A stretch of DNA of 20,410 nucleotides from an uncultured Collinsella sp. (GCA_958421035.1 CATZKS010000023.1:1-20410), one strand, 5' to 3'. Positions 7,192-15,302 are shown, counted from the first letter of the stretch. The notes: generated by a model from the sequence alone, not told the origin. Made by a program: numbers and translations.

Positions 7192-8535
7192 TTAGCGCAG
7201 CAGACCGGCTACTTCGCCGGCTAGGGTGATGGTGCCGGCGGCTACGAAAGGCTCGTCTGCGGCCTTGAAAGCTGAGAGAGCCTCGGAAACGCTGGGGTAT
7301 ACGCCCGCGAGCTTATCAGCATCAACGAGGGCGGCGAGCTCCTCTGCCGGCAGGGCGCGATCGGAATCGGTCTGGGTCACGACCACGCGCGGAAAGGCCG
7401 GGATCAGCACGTCAACGATGCCCGCCACGTCCTTATCGGCCAGCGCGGCGCACAACAGCGTGGGGCGATTCTCTACGCACGGATCGATCTCGTCCAGTGC
7501 GCTCACAAAGTTCTCGCAGCTCTGGGGGTTATGGCAGGCATCAATCAGCTTGAGCGGATCGGTCCCCAGCACGTCAAAACGACCCGGTGTGGGGCAACCC
7601 ATAAGCGAAGCATCCAGTGCCTCGTGGTCGAGCTCACGGCCAAGATACCCTTCGCACAGCATAATCGCGCACGCGGCATTCTGCGGCTGATAGGCCGGCT
7701 TGACCATGCTCGACGTATAGATCGCACGCGGCGTGGTGCAGCTAAACTCAACCGTGTCGCCCACATGCGCCGGCACCTTAGTCGTGGCGTGGCTCACCAC
7801 GAGCGGCACGACGCCGCACTCGCGGCAACGGGCATCCATCACGCGCTGAACGCTCGGCTCATGCGTACCCTCGCCCAAAACAACCAAACGCCCAGGCTTA
7901 ATGACCGCAGCCTTCTCCCCCGCAATGGCCTCGAGCGTATCGCCCAAAATACGTGTGTGATCGAGCCCAATGCCCGTAATGGCAACAGCGACGGGATCGG
8001 TCGCACTCGTGGCGTCCCAACGACCGCCCATGCCAACCTCGAGCACAGCAACATCCACCGTGGCCTCGGCAAACACGACAAGTGCGGCAGCCGTCAACAG
8101 GTCAAACGGCGTAATGGAATAGGCGCGCTCCCCCGCCGCCTCACGGTGCGCATTCACGCGACGTCCCGCCTCAACAGCGGCAGAAACGCCACGGGCAAAG
8201 GCCTCATCGCTCACAACGCGCCCATCGACCTCCATGCGCTCGGGATAACGCACCAGCTGCGGAGACGTATACAGCGCCGTCTTGAGCCCCTCGCCGCGAA
8301 GGATAGCAGCCGAAAAACGCGTAGTCGAAGTCTTGCCATTGGTACCGGCTACCTGAATGCAATCAAAATACTCATCCGGACGCCCCAGCTCACCGAGCAT
8401 ATCGACAACCGTCTCGAGCAAAGGACCAGCATCCCCGGAAATCCGCCCAGTATCAGCAGCCAGCCCAACAGCCTCATCAAACGAAAGCAACTCAAACGAG
8501 AAAGGAACGACATACGACCCAGAACGCTTAGCCAT
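7192..8535 (-). CDS. folC: Bifunctional folylpolyglutamate synthase / dihydrofolate synthase
   Basis: Cytoplasmic Mur-ligase-family enzyme that uses ATP to add glutamate to folates, and often to dihydropteroate, for folate retention and one-carbon metabolism. With the start at 8535 it is 447 residues, normal for FolC. The P-loop GTNGKTS is at residues 64-70. The family motifs LEVGMGGRWDATS, ITGIGLDHTRILG and GEKAAVIKPG follow, and DACHNPQS lies in the C-terminal domain. Start choice: the frame is open to 8574 (TTG), but that extension overlaps a terminator-like hairpin, whereas the ATG at 8535 has GGGGGA about nine bases upstream. It follows valS, a common pairing in Gram-positives. Whether it makes both activities cannot be told from sequence. 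Confidence 0.93.
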   Translation of the reverse strand: MAKRSGSYVVPFSFELLSFDEAVGLAADTGRISGDAGPLLETVVDMLGELGRPDEYFDCIQVAGTNGKTSTTRFSAAILRGEGLKTALYTSPQLVRYPERMEVDGRVVSDEAFARGVSAAVEAGRRVNAHREAAGERAYSITPFDLLTAAALVVFAEATVDVAVLEVGMGGRWDATSATDPVAVAITGIGLDHTRILGDTLEAIAGEKAAVIKPGRLVVLGEGTHEPSVQRVMDARCRECGVVPLVVSHATTKVPAHVGDTVEFSCTTPRAIYTSSMVKPAYQPQNAACAIMLCEGYLGRELDHEALDASLMGCPTPGRFDVLGTDPLKLIDACHNPQSCENFVSALDEIDPCVENRPTLLCAALADKDVAGIVDVLIPAFPRVVVTQTDSDRALPAEELAALVDADKLAGVYPSVSEALSAFKAADEPFVAAGTITLAGEVAGLLR

Positions 8536-8554
8536 AACCCAAAGTCCCCCATAA

Positions 8555-8586
8555 CAGAAAAAGAGGCTCATCAAAAAGAATGAGCC
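8555..8586 (-). terminator. Terminator or attenuator between valS and folC
   Basis: GGCTCAT (8565-8571) pairs with ATGAGCC (8580-8586). On the minus strand the stem is followed by TCTTTTTCTG. It lies only about 20 bases upstream of the folC start codon, leaving no room for a promoter after it. It would thus be either a leaky terminator or an attenuator in the folC leader. Confidence 0.5.
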
Positions 8587-8690
8587 CCTCGCGTTGACAA
8601 TTTCAGCCTTTACCCGATTGCAGCAAGATCAAGGCCACACCCAGTGGCCCTAACACGCCAGTTGCAAACAACCACGTAAACGAACTAGGA

Positions 8691-8799
8691 GCGTCCCGAT
8701 GCTTTGCTCGCCGCAAGTTCCGCACGCAAAGGACAGCACTTAATGTGCTGTCCGTCTTGCGCAGGACTGTCCGCAGCGGAGAGCAAAGCATCGGGACGC
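8691..8799. repeat. Fold-back element A (3' side of valS)
   Basis: Perfect 19-base outer arms GCGTCCCGATGCTTTGCTC (8691-8709) and its complement (8781-8799) enclose a core. The core has GTTCCGCACG, then the perfect hairpin GGACAGCAC-TTAAT-GTGCTGTCC (8731-8753), then GCAGGACTGTCCG. The core matches the core of the element at 11531-11646 read on the other strand, but the outer arms are unrelated. On the minus strand the inner hairpin is followed by TTTGCG and may end the valS transcript. Confidence 0.8.
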
Positions 8800-8814
8800 G
8801 CCCCCAAGTTAGAC

Positions 8815-11511
8815 CTACGAGAAGTCGGCAACCTGCGAGTTCAGCGCCGCCAGGATCTCCTTGAGCTCAGCTGCACGGTCCCTCTTCTTCTGGACCACCG
8901 CAGGCGCGGCCTTGGCCACAAAGCCCTCGTTGGCAAGGGTCTTCTCGCAGCCAGCGAGCTCCTTCTGCGCAGCGGCAATCTCCTTCTCCAGGCGCGCCTT
9001 CTCGGCCGAAAGGTCAACCTTGCCCTCGAGCACCACAAAGACCTCGACGCCGCTGTCGACCACGGCGATGCTCGCGGCCGGCTTCTCAACGTCGGTACCC
9101 ATGACCAGCGAAGCGGTGTTGGCCAGCGGCTCAATGGTCGAACGCAGGCTCTCGAGCTTCTCGATGTCCTCGGCACCGGCGCGCACGACCACGTCGAGCT
9201 CGGCCTTGGGGCTCAAGCGATAACGCGAACGCGTGGCGCGGGCGGCGGAAACGACGACACGGCACAGCTCAAACGCGCGCTCGGCGTCCTCGTCGACGTA
9301 CTTGGCGTAGTCGGCGGGCTCGGGCCACTTGGCGATCATGAGCGCCTCGGCACGGTCAACGTTGCCCTCGGCGTCCAGATCGAGCACGCTCGCCGGCATG
9401 TTGTCCCAGATCTCCTCGGTGACAAACGGCATAAGCGGGTGCATCAGGCGAATGGAGGTGTCGAGCACAAAGATCAGGTTGCGCTGGGCCTGCAGACGGC
9501 CCTCGCCCTTCAGGCGGGCCTTGGTGACCTCGACGTACCAGTCGCAGACCTCGTTCCAGAAGAACTGCTGCACGCCGCGGGCCATATCGCCAAAGGTGTA
9601 ATTCTCAATACCCTCGGTGACCATCTTGACGGCCTTTGCCAGGCGGCTAAACATCCAGGCGTCGGCCGGCGTCTCAACGACAGGCTCGCCGGGCGTGTAG
9701 CCCTCCATGTTCATGAGCAGGAAGCGGCTGGCGTTCCAGATCTTGGTCACAAACGACTTGGCCTGGTCGGTACGCGGGCTATCGATAAGCTTCTTGGTCT
9801 TCTTGTCGATGTTCGCGTCGAACTTGACGTCCTGGTTGTTGGTGCACAGCGTGAGCAAGTTGAAGCGCATGGCGTCGGCGCCGTACATGCCAATGAGGTC
9901 CATGGGGTCAACGCCGTTGCCCTTGGACTTGGACATGCGGCTGCCGTCCTTGGCCAGAATCGTCGGGTAGATGACGACGTCCTTAAACGGCACCTCGTCC
10001 AGGAAGTACAGCGAACTCATGACCATGCGGGCGACCCACAGCGCGATGATGTCGCGCGCGGTGACCAGCGCCGTCGTGGGATGATGGCCCTCGAGCAGCT
10101 CCGGCTTTTGCGGCCAGCCCTGCGTGGCGAACGTCCACAGCTGCGAGCTGAACCAGGTGTCCAGCACGTTCTCGTCCTGATGCACGTGATGGCCGCCGCA
10201 CTTGGGGCACACGTCGGTGTCCTCGGTAAGAGCGTCCTCCCAGCCACAGTCCTCGCAGTAGAACACGGGGATGCGGTGGCCCCACCACAGCTGGCGGCTG
10301 ATGCACCAGTCCTTGAGGTTCTCCATCCAGGTGGTGTAGGTCTGCGTCCAGCGCGCGGGGTGGAAGGTGACCTTGCCGGAGTTGACGGCGTCGAGCGCCG
10401 GCTCCTTGAGCTTGTCAACGGCCACGAACCACTGCTCGGACAGCCACGGCTCAAGCGCGGCGTCGCAGCGGTAGCAGTGCATGACGGAGTGATCGAGGTC
10501 CTCGACGTGATCGAGCAGGTCGTGCTCCTCAAACCACTTGATGACGGCCTCGCGGCACTCGTCGCGGTTCATGCCGGTGAACTCGCCATAGCCCTCGACG
10601 ACCACCGCGTGCTCGTCGAAAATGTTGATCTGCGGCAGGTCGTGGGCCTGACCCATGGCGTAGTCGTTGGGGTCGTGGGCCGGGGTGACCTTGACGAAGC
10701 CGGAGCCAAAGTTGGCATCGACGTGCCAATCCTCAAAGATGGGGATCTCACGGTTGACGATCGGCAGCATGACGGTCTTACCCACAAAGGCTGCCTTCTC
10801 GGGATCCTTCGGGGAGACGGCGACGCCCGTGTCGCCGAGCATGGTCTCGGGACGCGTGGTGGCGACGACGATGTAGTCCTGGCCGTTGACCGGCTCGGTC
10901 AGCGGGTAGCGCAGGTGCCACAGGTGGCCCTTCTCGTCCTTGTACTCGGCCTCGTCGTCCGAGATGGCGGTGGTGCAGTTGGGGCACCAGTTAACGATGC
11001 GCTTGCCGCGGTAGATCAGACCGTCGTGGTACCAGTCGCAAAAGACCTTGCGCACGGCCTGCGCGTAGTCCTCGTCCATGGTGAAGCGCTCGTTGTCGAA
11101 GTCGACAGAGCAGCCCATGCGCTTGATCTGTTCGACGATGATGCCGCCGTACTCGTGGGTCCAATCCCAGCAAGCGTCGACAAACTTGTCGCGACCGATC
11201 TCCAGGCGGCTGATGCCCTCGCTCTTGAGCTTCTTGTCGACCTTGGTCTGCGTGGCGATACCGGCGTGGTCGGTGCCGAGCACCCAACGCGTGGACTTGC
11301 CGCGCATGCGGGCCATACGGACGATGGCGTCCTGGATGGAGTCGTCGGTGGCATGACCCATGTGGAGCTTGCCGGTCACGTTGGGAGGCGGAATGGTGAC
11401 GGTGCAGTCGCCCACGCCCTCGCGGCGCTTGTAGTAGCCGCCGTCGAGCCACTTCTGCAGGATCGCCGGCTCGTTGGTCGACGGATCGTAATTCTTGGGC
11501 ATCTCTTCCAT
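8815..11511 (-). CDS. valS: Valyl-tRNA synthetase
   Basis: Cytoplasmic class I aminoacyl-tRNA synthetase that charges tRNA-Val with valine and edits misacylated threonine. 898 residues, the usual size. HMGH (the HIGH-type ATP motif) is at residues 50-53 after PPPNVTGKL. RMSKS (the KMSKS loop) is at about 525-529. Two Cys clusters (NWCPNC and YCEDC...CPKC) lie in the connective region. A C-terminal coiled coil (EKARLEKEIAAAQKELAG) is the ValS tRNA-binding arm. Start at 11511 (MEEMPKN) because the minus strand has GGGAGAGATATATG; the ATG for MPKN at 11502 is a weaker alternative. The open frame to 11589 runs through a palindromic element and is rejected. No T-box is visible in the leader. Fold-back elements lie on both sides of the gene. 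Confidence 0.97.
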   Translation of the reverse strand: MEEMPKNYDPSTNEPAILQKWLDGGYYKRREGVGDCTVTIPPPNVTGKLHMGHATDDSIQDAIVRMARMRGKSTRWVLGTDHAGIATQTKVDKKLKSEGISRLEIGRDKFVDACWDWTHEYGGIIVEQIKRMGCSVDFDNERFTMDEDYAQAVRKVFCDWYHDGLIYRGKRIVNWCPNCTTAISDDEAEYKDEKGHLWHLRYPLTEPVNGQDYIVVATTRPETMLGDTGVAVSPKDPEKAAFVGKTVMLPIVNREIPIFEDWHVDANFGSGFVKVTPAHDPNDYAMGQAHDLPQINIFDEHAVVVEGYGEFTGMNRDECREAVIKWFEEHDLLDHVEDLDHSVMHCYRCDAALEPWLSEQWFVAVDKLKEPALDAVNSGKVTFHPARWTQTYTTWMENLKDWCISRQLWWGHRIPVFYCEDCGWEDALTEDTDVCPKCGGHHVHQDENVLDTWFSSQLWTFATQGWPQKPELLEGHHPTTALVTARDIIALWVARMVMSSLYFLDEVPFKDVVIYPTILAKDGSRMSKSKGNGVDPMDLIGMYGADAMRFNLLTLCTNNQDVKFDANIDKKTKKLIDSPRTDQAKSFVTKIWNASRFLLMNMEGYTPGEPVVETPADAWMFSRLAKAVKMVTEGIENYTFGDMARGVQQFFWNEVCDWYVEVTKARLKGEGRLQAQRNLIFVLDTSIRLMHPLMPFVTEEIWDNMPASVLDLDAEGNVDRAEALMIAKWPEPADYAKYVDEDAERAFELCRVVVSAARATRSRYRLSPKAELDVVVRAGAEDIEKLESLRSTIEPLANTASLVMGTDVEKPAASIAVVDSGVEVFVVLEGKVDLSAEKARLEKEIAAAQKELAGCEKTLANEGFVAKAAPAVVQKKRDRAAELKEILAALNSQVADFS

Positions 11512-11530
11512 ATATCTCTCCCGTCCCGCC

Positions 11531-11646
11531 GGGGAGGAATGTAGGCCCGTTTTTCGCTCGGTCAGGTCCTGGGCTCGCTCGAAGACCACATTAAGTGGTC
11601 TTCGGCTCGTGCGGAATCTACGAAAATCGGGCCTACATTCCTCCCC
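11531..11646. repeat. Fold-back element B (leader side of valS)
   Basis: Perfect 19-base arms GGGGAGGAATGTAGGCCCG (11531-11549) and its complement (11628-11646) extend inward by TTTTTCG/CGAAAAT (6 of 7). The core reads CAGGTCCTGGGC, then the perfect hairpin GAAGACCAC-ATTAA-GTGGTCTTC (11581-11603), then GTGCGGAATCT. The core, including the CACATTAAGTG apex, CAGGTCCTG and GTGCGGAA, matches element A on its opposite strand. It lies about 20 bases upstream of the valS start, probably within the leader RNA. Confidence 0.8.
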
Positions 11647-11667
11647 TTAGGTATCGATTACTTCAGT

Positions 11668-11696
11668 CTGATATGACTTCGCTGAGGCTTAAACAA
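11668..11696 (-). promoter_or_regulatory. Possible valS promoter
   Basis: On the minus strand TTGTTT (11696-11691) and TATCAG (11673-11668) are separated by exactly 17 bases, downstream of the clpX terminator and upstream of element B. Both boxes are imperfect (3/6 and 4/6 to consensus). If used, element B would be transcribed as a leader hairpin. Confidence 0.35.
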
Positions 11697-11729
11697 CCAC
11701 ACAGAATAACACAGGTAGTTGGGGTTATT

Positions 11730-11774
11730 GCGTATATATAAAATAGCCTCCGACCGCGGGTGGTCGGAGGCTAT
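11730..11774 (-). terminator. Rho-independent terminator of clpX
   Basis: ATAGCCTCCGACC (11743-11755) pairs perfectly with GGTCGGAGGCTAT (11762-11774) around a six-base loop. On the minus strand the stem runs into TTTTATATATA. It lies about 25 bases after the clpX stop codon and separates the tig-clpP-clpX block from valS. Confidence 0.9.
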
Positions 11775-11797
11775 CGACAAAATCGTTTTAACAGGTT

Positions 11798-13213
11798 TTA
11801 GCCGTAGATGCGTTGGGGCTGCTCTTCGCCCTTTACGGAGGCTTCGGTCACGACGACCTTGGTGACGCCCTCCTCACTGGGCAGGTCGAACATCGTCTGC
11901 TGCAGCACGTCCTCGCAGATGGAACGCAGGCCGCGGGCGCCGGTCTTGCGGGCGAGCGCCATGCGGGCGATCTCGTGCAGGGCGGCGTCCTCAAACTCCA
12001 GGTCCACGTCCTCCAGCTGGAACATCTTGCGATACTGGCGCACCACGGCGTTCTTGGGCTCGGTCAGGATCGACACCAGGTCGTCCTCGTCGAGCGCCTG
12101 CGTCTGGGTGACGACGGGCGTACGGCCCACGAACTCGGGGATCATGCCAAAGGCGTTGAGGTCCTGCGGGAGCACCTGGCGCAGCAGGTCGTTCTCGTCG
12201 ACCGAGGTGGGGCCTGCGATCTCGGAGTTAAAACCTACGCCCTTGTTGCCCACGCGGTCGGCGATAATCTTGTCCAGGCCCACAAAGGCACCGCCGCAGA
12301 TGAACAGAATATTAGTCGTGTCGATCTGCAGCAGCTCCTGCTGGGGATGCTTGCGGCCGCCGGTGGGCGGAACGCTTGCCACCGTGCCCTCAAGGATCTT
12401 AAGCAGTGCCTGCTGAACGCCCTCGCCCGAGACATCACGGGTGATGGAAAGGTTCTCGGCCTTGCGGGCAATCTTGTCGATCTCGTCAACGTAAATAATG
12501 CCAACCTGCGCGCGCTCGATGTCGCCATCGGCGGCGTTGATGAGCTTGAGCAGGATGTTCTCCACATCCTCGCCCACGTAACCGGCCTCGGTAAGCGCGG
12601 TTGCGTCGGCGATGGCAAACGGCACCTCGAGGATGCGCGCGAGCGTCTGGGCCAGCAGGGTCTTACCGGTACCGGTGGGACCGAGCAGCAGAATATTGGA
12701 CTTGGCGAGCTCCACCTCGTCCATATCATCGTCGAGCTGGCCGCCCATGCCGTCAGCCTCGTCAAAGGCCGAAAGCGCGGCGCCGCCCTCGATCACGCGG
12801 CGATAATGGTTGTACACGGCAACCGACATGGCACGCTTGGCGTCCTCCTGGCCCATGACATAAGCCGAAAGCTCATCATAGATCTCGTGCGGCGTCGGCA
12901 CACGGGTAATGACCTGGCGAGCGTCGTCCTCCAGCTCAAAACCCTCAGCCTCAGGATCTACAGCAGGCTGACCGGCAGCCTGGCCGTGGTCGCTGAGAAA
13001 GCCCGGCAGCTTGCCGTTGCGGGCAGCGTCCATAAAGTCCGAAGCCAGCGACTCCTCCAGAATCTCGGAACAGGCGGCGACGCACTCGTCACAGATAAAG
13101 ATGTTGGTCGGGCCCTTTACGAGGCGGCGGACCTGGCCCTGCTCTTTTCCGCAGAAGGAGCAGCGGATGGGGTTGCCGTTCTCGTCAAAGTTGTCCTGCA
13201 TGTTTCCTGCCAT
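11798..13213 (-). CDS. clpX: ATP-dependent Clp protease, ATP-binding subunit ClpX
   Basis: AAA+ unfoldase that feeds substrates to ClpP in the cytoplasm. 471 residues, longer than the ~424 of E. coli. An N-terminal C4 zinc domain has Cys 18, 21, 41 and 44. Walker A GPTGTGKT is at 178-185, pore loop GYVG at 211-214, Walker B VDEID at 242-246 and the RKH loop at 287-289; GVGF stands where the ClpP-docking IGF loop is expected. Extra length comes from an acidic linker after the zinc domain (about 75-97) and an acidic insertion before Walker A (about 143-167). It starts one base after the clpP stop (TAGgATG), with AAGGA eight bases before the ATG inside clpP, so the two are co-translated; ATG 13201 after AGGAAAC is an alternative start. 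Confidence 0.97.
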   Translation of the reverse strand: MAGNMQDNFDENGNPIRCSFCGKEQGQVRRLVKGPTNIFICDECVAACSEILEESLASDFMDAARNGKLPGFLSDHGQAAGQPAVDPEAEGFELEDDARQVITRVPTPHEIYDELSAYVMGQEDAKRAMSVAVYNHYRRVIEGGAALSAFDEADGMGGQLDDDMDEVELAKSNILLLGPTGTGKTLLAQTLARILEVPFAIADATALTEAGYVGEDVENILLKLINAADGDIERAQVGIIYVDEIDKIARKAENLSITRDVSGEGVQQALLKILEGTVASVPPTGGRKHPQQELLQIDTTNILFICGGAFVGLDKIIADRVGNKGVGFNSEIAGPTSVDENDLLRQVLPQDLNAFGMIPEFVGRTPVVTQTQALDEDDLVSILTEPKNAVVRQYRKMFQLEDVDLEFEDAALHEIARMALARKTGARGLRSICEDVLQQTMFDLPSEEGVTKVVVTEASVKGEEQPQRIYG

Positions 13214-13214
13214 C

Positions 13215-13835
13215 CTAGGCGTCCTTCGCGGCGAGATCGCGCGAGGTGACGATACGGTCGATCAGACCGTAGTCGAGGGCCTCGGCAGCGGTCAGGTAGT
13301 TGTCGCGCTCGGTGTCGGCCTGGACCTTCTCGATCGGCTGGCCCGAGGCATCGGACAGGATCTGGTTGAGCTCGCGGCGAGTCTTCTTGATCTCCTCGGC
13401 AACGATCTCGATCTCGGTCTGCTGACCCTGGGCACCGCCGCTGGGCTGGTGAATCATGACCTTGGAGTGCGGCAGGCAGAAGCGCTTGCCCTTGGCGCCG
13501 GCCGAAAGCAGCACAGCGGCCATGGACGCGGCCATACCGACGCAGATGGTGGAGACCTGCGGCTTGATGAAGTTCATGGTGTCCAGAATCGCCAGGCCGG
13601 AGTAGACCTCGCCACCGGGTGAATTGATGTAGAGCGAGATATCCTTCTCGGCATCCTGGCTCTCAAGATGCAGCAGCTGGGCAACGACCAGGTTGGCGCT
13701 GACGGAGTTGATCTCCTCGCCCAAGAAGATGATGCGGTCGTTGAGCAGGCGCGAATAGATATCGTAGCTGCGCTCGCCGCGCGGCGTCTGCTCGATAACG
13801 TATGGCACGAGGGCGGAATCGAACTTAGCGATCAT
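13215..13835 (-). CDS. clpP: ATP-dependent Clp protease proteolytic subunit ClpP
   Basis: Serine protease that forms the tetradecameric chamber served by ClpX. 206 residues with the chosen start. The catalytic triad is Ser104 (GMAASM), His129 (MIHQP) and Asp178 (second Asp of DTERD); the spacings of 25 and 49 equal those of E. coli ClpP. Three in-frame ATGs compete (13847, 13841, 13835). I chose 13835 (MIAKFDSALVPYV) because GGAG lies six bases before it, while the upstream ATGs have a site that is too close or none. It lies between tig and clpX. A hairpin separates it from tig, so it may also have its own promoter, which I could not fix. Confidence 0.96.
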   Translation of the reverse strand: MIAKFDSALVPYVIEQTPRGERSYDIYSRLLNDRIIFLGEEINSVSANLVVAQLLHLESQDAEKDISLYINSPGGEVYSGLAILDTMNFIKPQVSTICVGMAASMAAVLLSAGAKGKRFCLPHSKVMIHQPSGGAQGQQTEIEIVAEEIKKTRRELNQILSDASGQPIEKVQADTERDNYLTAAEALDYGLIDRIVTSRDLAAKDA

Positions 13836-13874
13836 ACGCATCTCCATTTCTCTTACGGACCAATAGTGGTTCTA

Positions 13875-13921
13875 GACAAACGTACGGTGCCCGCATGCTA
13901 TGCATTGGCTGGCACCGTACG
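13875..13921 (-). terminator. Hairpin between tig and clpP (terminator or attenuator)
   Basis: CGTACGGTGCC (13881-13891) pairs perfectly with GGCACCGTACG (13911-13921) around a 19-base loop. The minus strand continues TTTGTCT, a short T-run. It would reduce read-through from tig into clpP. Confidence 0.55.
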
Positions 13922-13997
13922 AAGCAACCGGATAACCGGTGTATAACTTTACCCCATCACGGGCACATGCATGCGCTCGCGGGCAAGGTGGCGAGAA

Positions 13998-15296
13998 TTA
14001 CTCGGCGTCCTTGGCGGTCTCGTCGACCTCGGTCACCTTGGCGTTCTCGACCAGGTGGTCGACGGCCTTGGAGCGGCGGATGGACTCACGGACAGCAGGC
14101 ATGCGGCCATCGGCGATGAACTCGGCCTTGGAAGCCTCGACGTCCTTGACGCCAGCCTTCTCGAACTCGGCGTTGACGTCGTCCTCGGTGACCTCGATCT
14201 TGAGCTCACGGGCGAGGGCGTCGAGCGCCAGGGACTCGCGGGCAACGTCGTTGGCCTGCTTGTGCAGGTCGCCGACGAACTGCTCCATGGTCAGGCCGGA
14301 AGCCGGCAGCCAGGTGTCCAGAGTCATGCCGCGGGCAGCGAGATTGGACAGGAAGTTCTGGCCAAGCTCCTCAAAGACGGACTGCTCGTAGTCGGCGTCC
14401 ATCTCGTCGAGCTGCAGACGCTCGGCGAGAGCGGCGACGCAACGGTTCTCCTTCTCGGCCGGGAGGCGGGAAGCCTTGTCCTGCTCGATCTCGATCTTGA
14501 TGGCGTCGCGCATGGCGTCGATGCTGTCGAAGCCAAAGTCAGACTTGACGAGCTCGTCGGTGAGCTCGGGGGTGTTGCGGACCTTGATGCCCTTGACGGT
14601 AACCTCGACGGTGTGGGTCTCGGACTCCTCGCCCTCCTCGACCTCGTCGGTCCAGGTGACGGTCTTGACGTCGTCAACGTTAGCGCCGATCAGGGCCTCG
14701 TTGAACTCCTTGGGGTTGCTGTCGCTACCGGCGATGAGCATGCGGCCCTCGGCGGCAAAGTTGTCGGCGTTCTCGACGGCCTTGAGGTCGACGGTCACAT
14801 AGTCGTCAGCCTCGACGGCGCGACCCTCGACGTCCTCGAAGGTAGCGCGGTAGTTGAGGAGCATCTCGACCTGGTTGTTGATCTCGGACTCGGTGACCTC
14901 AGCAGGGGGCATCTCGATCTCGACGGCGTCGAAGGAGGAGAGCTCAGCGGCGGGACGCAGGGAGAACTCGACGGTGTAGGTGTAGTCCTCGTGATCCTTG
15001 GCGAGGTCGAGCTCCTTGTAGTCACCGCTCTTGGTGGGGACGATGTCCAGCTCGTTGAGGACGGCGGGCTCGTTGGCGGCGATCAGGTCGTTGGTGGCCT
15101 GAGCGAGGGTAGCCTCGGCGCCAAGAGCAGAGTCGATGACCGGACGGGGGGCCTTACCGGCGCGGAAGCCCGGGAAGCGGTACTTCTTGGCGGTGTCCTT
15201 GTAGGCCTTCTTGATCGCGGCGTCGACGTCGGCGGCCGGGATGGTGACCGTAGCGGTGAGCTTGGCGTCCTTGACGTCAGAAGCGGTGATGTTCAA
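13998..15296 (-). CDS. tig: Trigger factor, ribosome-associated chaperone and prolyl isomerase
   Basis: Binds the ribosome exit tunnel and shields nascent chains. 432 residues in the standard three-domain layout: an N-terminal ribosome-binding domain with the signature GFRAGKAP at about 43-50, an FKBP-like domain in the middle (DDYVTVDLKAV onward, then VEVTVKGIKV), and a long helical C-terminal chaperone domain with an acidic tail. Start choice: an ATG at 15311 (MRRNVLN) has no ribosome site upstream, but its own codons 2-3 are AGGAGG. This lies six bases before TTG at 15296, giving MNITASDVK, the usual trigger factor N-terminus; GTG 15299 is three bases away. I prefer TTG. The frame upstream to 15524 runs through tRNA-Leu and is spurious. 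First of the tig-clpP-clpX series. Confidence 0.95.
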   Translation of the reverse strand: MNITASDVKDAKLTATVTIPAADVDAAIKKAYKDTAKKYRFPGFRAGKAPRPVIDSALGAEATLAQATNDLIAANEPAVLNELDIVPTKSGDYKELDLAKDHEDYTYTVEFSLRPAAELSSFDAVEIEMPPAEVTESEINNQVEMLLNYRATFEDVEGRAVEADDYVTVDLKAVENADNFAAEGRMLIAGSDSNPKEFNEALIGANVDDVKTVTWTDEVEEGEESETHTVEVTVKGIKVRNTPELTDELVKSDFGFDSIDAMRDAIKIEIEQDKASRLPAEKENRCVAALAERLQLDEMDADYEQSVFEELGQNFLSNLAARGMTLDTWLPASGLTMEQFVGDLHKQANDVARESLALDALARELKIEVTEDDVNAEFEKAGVKDVEASKAEFIADGRMPAVRESIRRSKAVDHLVENAKVTEVDETAKDAE

Positions 15297-15302
15297 CACG
15301 TT

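Noticed and set aside
8536..8574. FolC start at TTG 8574
   Set aside because: It overlaps the terminator-like hairpin and its T-run, and has a poorer ribosome site than ATG 8535.
8594..8599. Plus-strand TTGACA as a promoter -35 box
   Set aside because: No acceptable -10 box lies 16-18 bases downstream, and there is no plus-strand gene to express.
8704..11544. 946-codon open frame on the plus strand opposite valS
   Set aside because: It is the antisense shadow of valS. The minus frame has all ValS motifs, while the plus frame is Val/Leu/Gly/His/Asp-rich with no recognisable domain, as expected opposite a high-G+C gene.
11531..11646. Element B as a T-box or known riboswitch
   Set aside because: The T-box sequence (GGTGGNACCGCG-type) and the specifier-loop layout are missing, and a core relative lies downstream of the gene, which a valine-specific T-box would not explain.
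8691..11646. valS as cargo of a composite transposon between inverted elements A and B
   Set aside because: The outer arms of A and B are unrelated, no transposase is present and valS is an essential gene in its usual neighbourhood.
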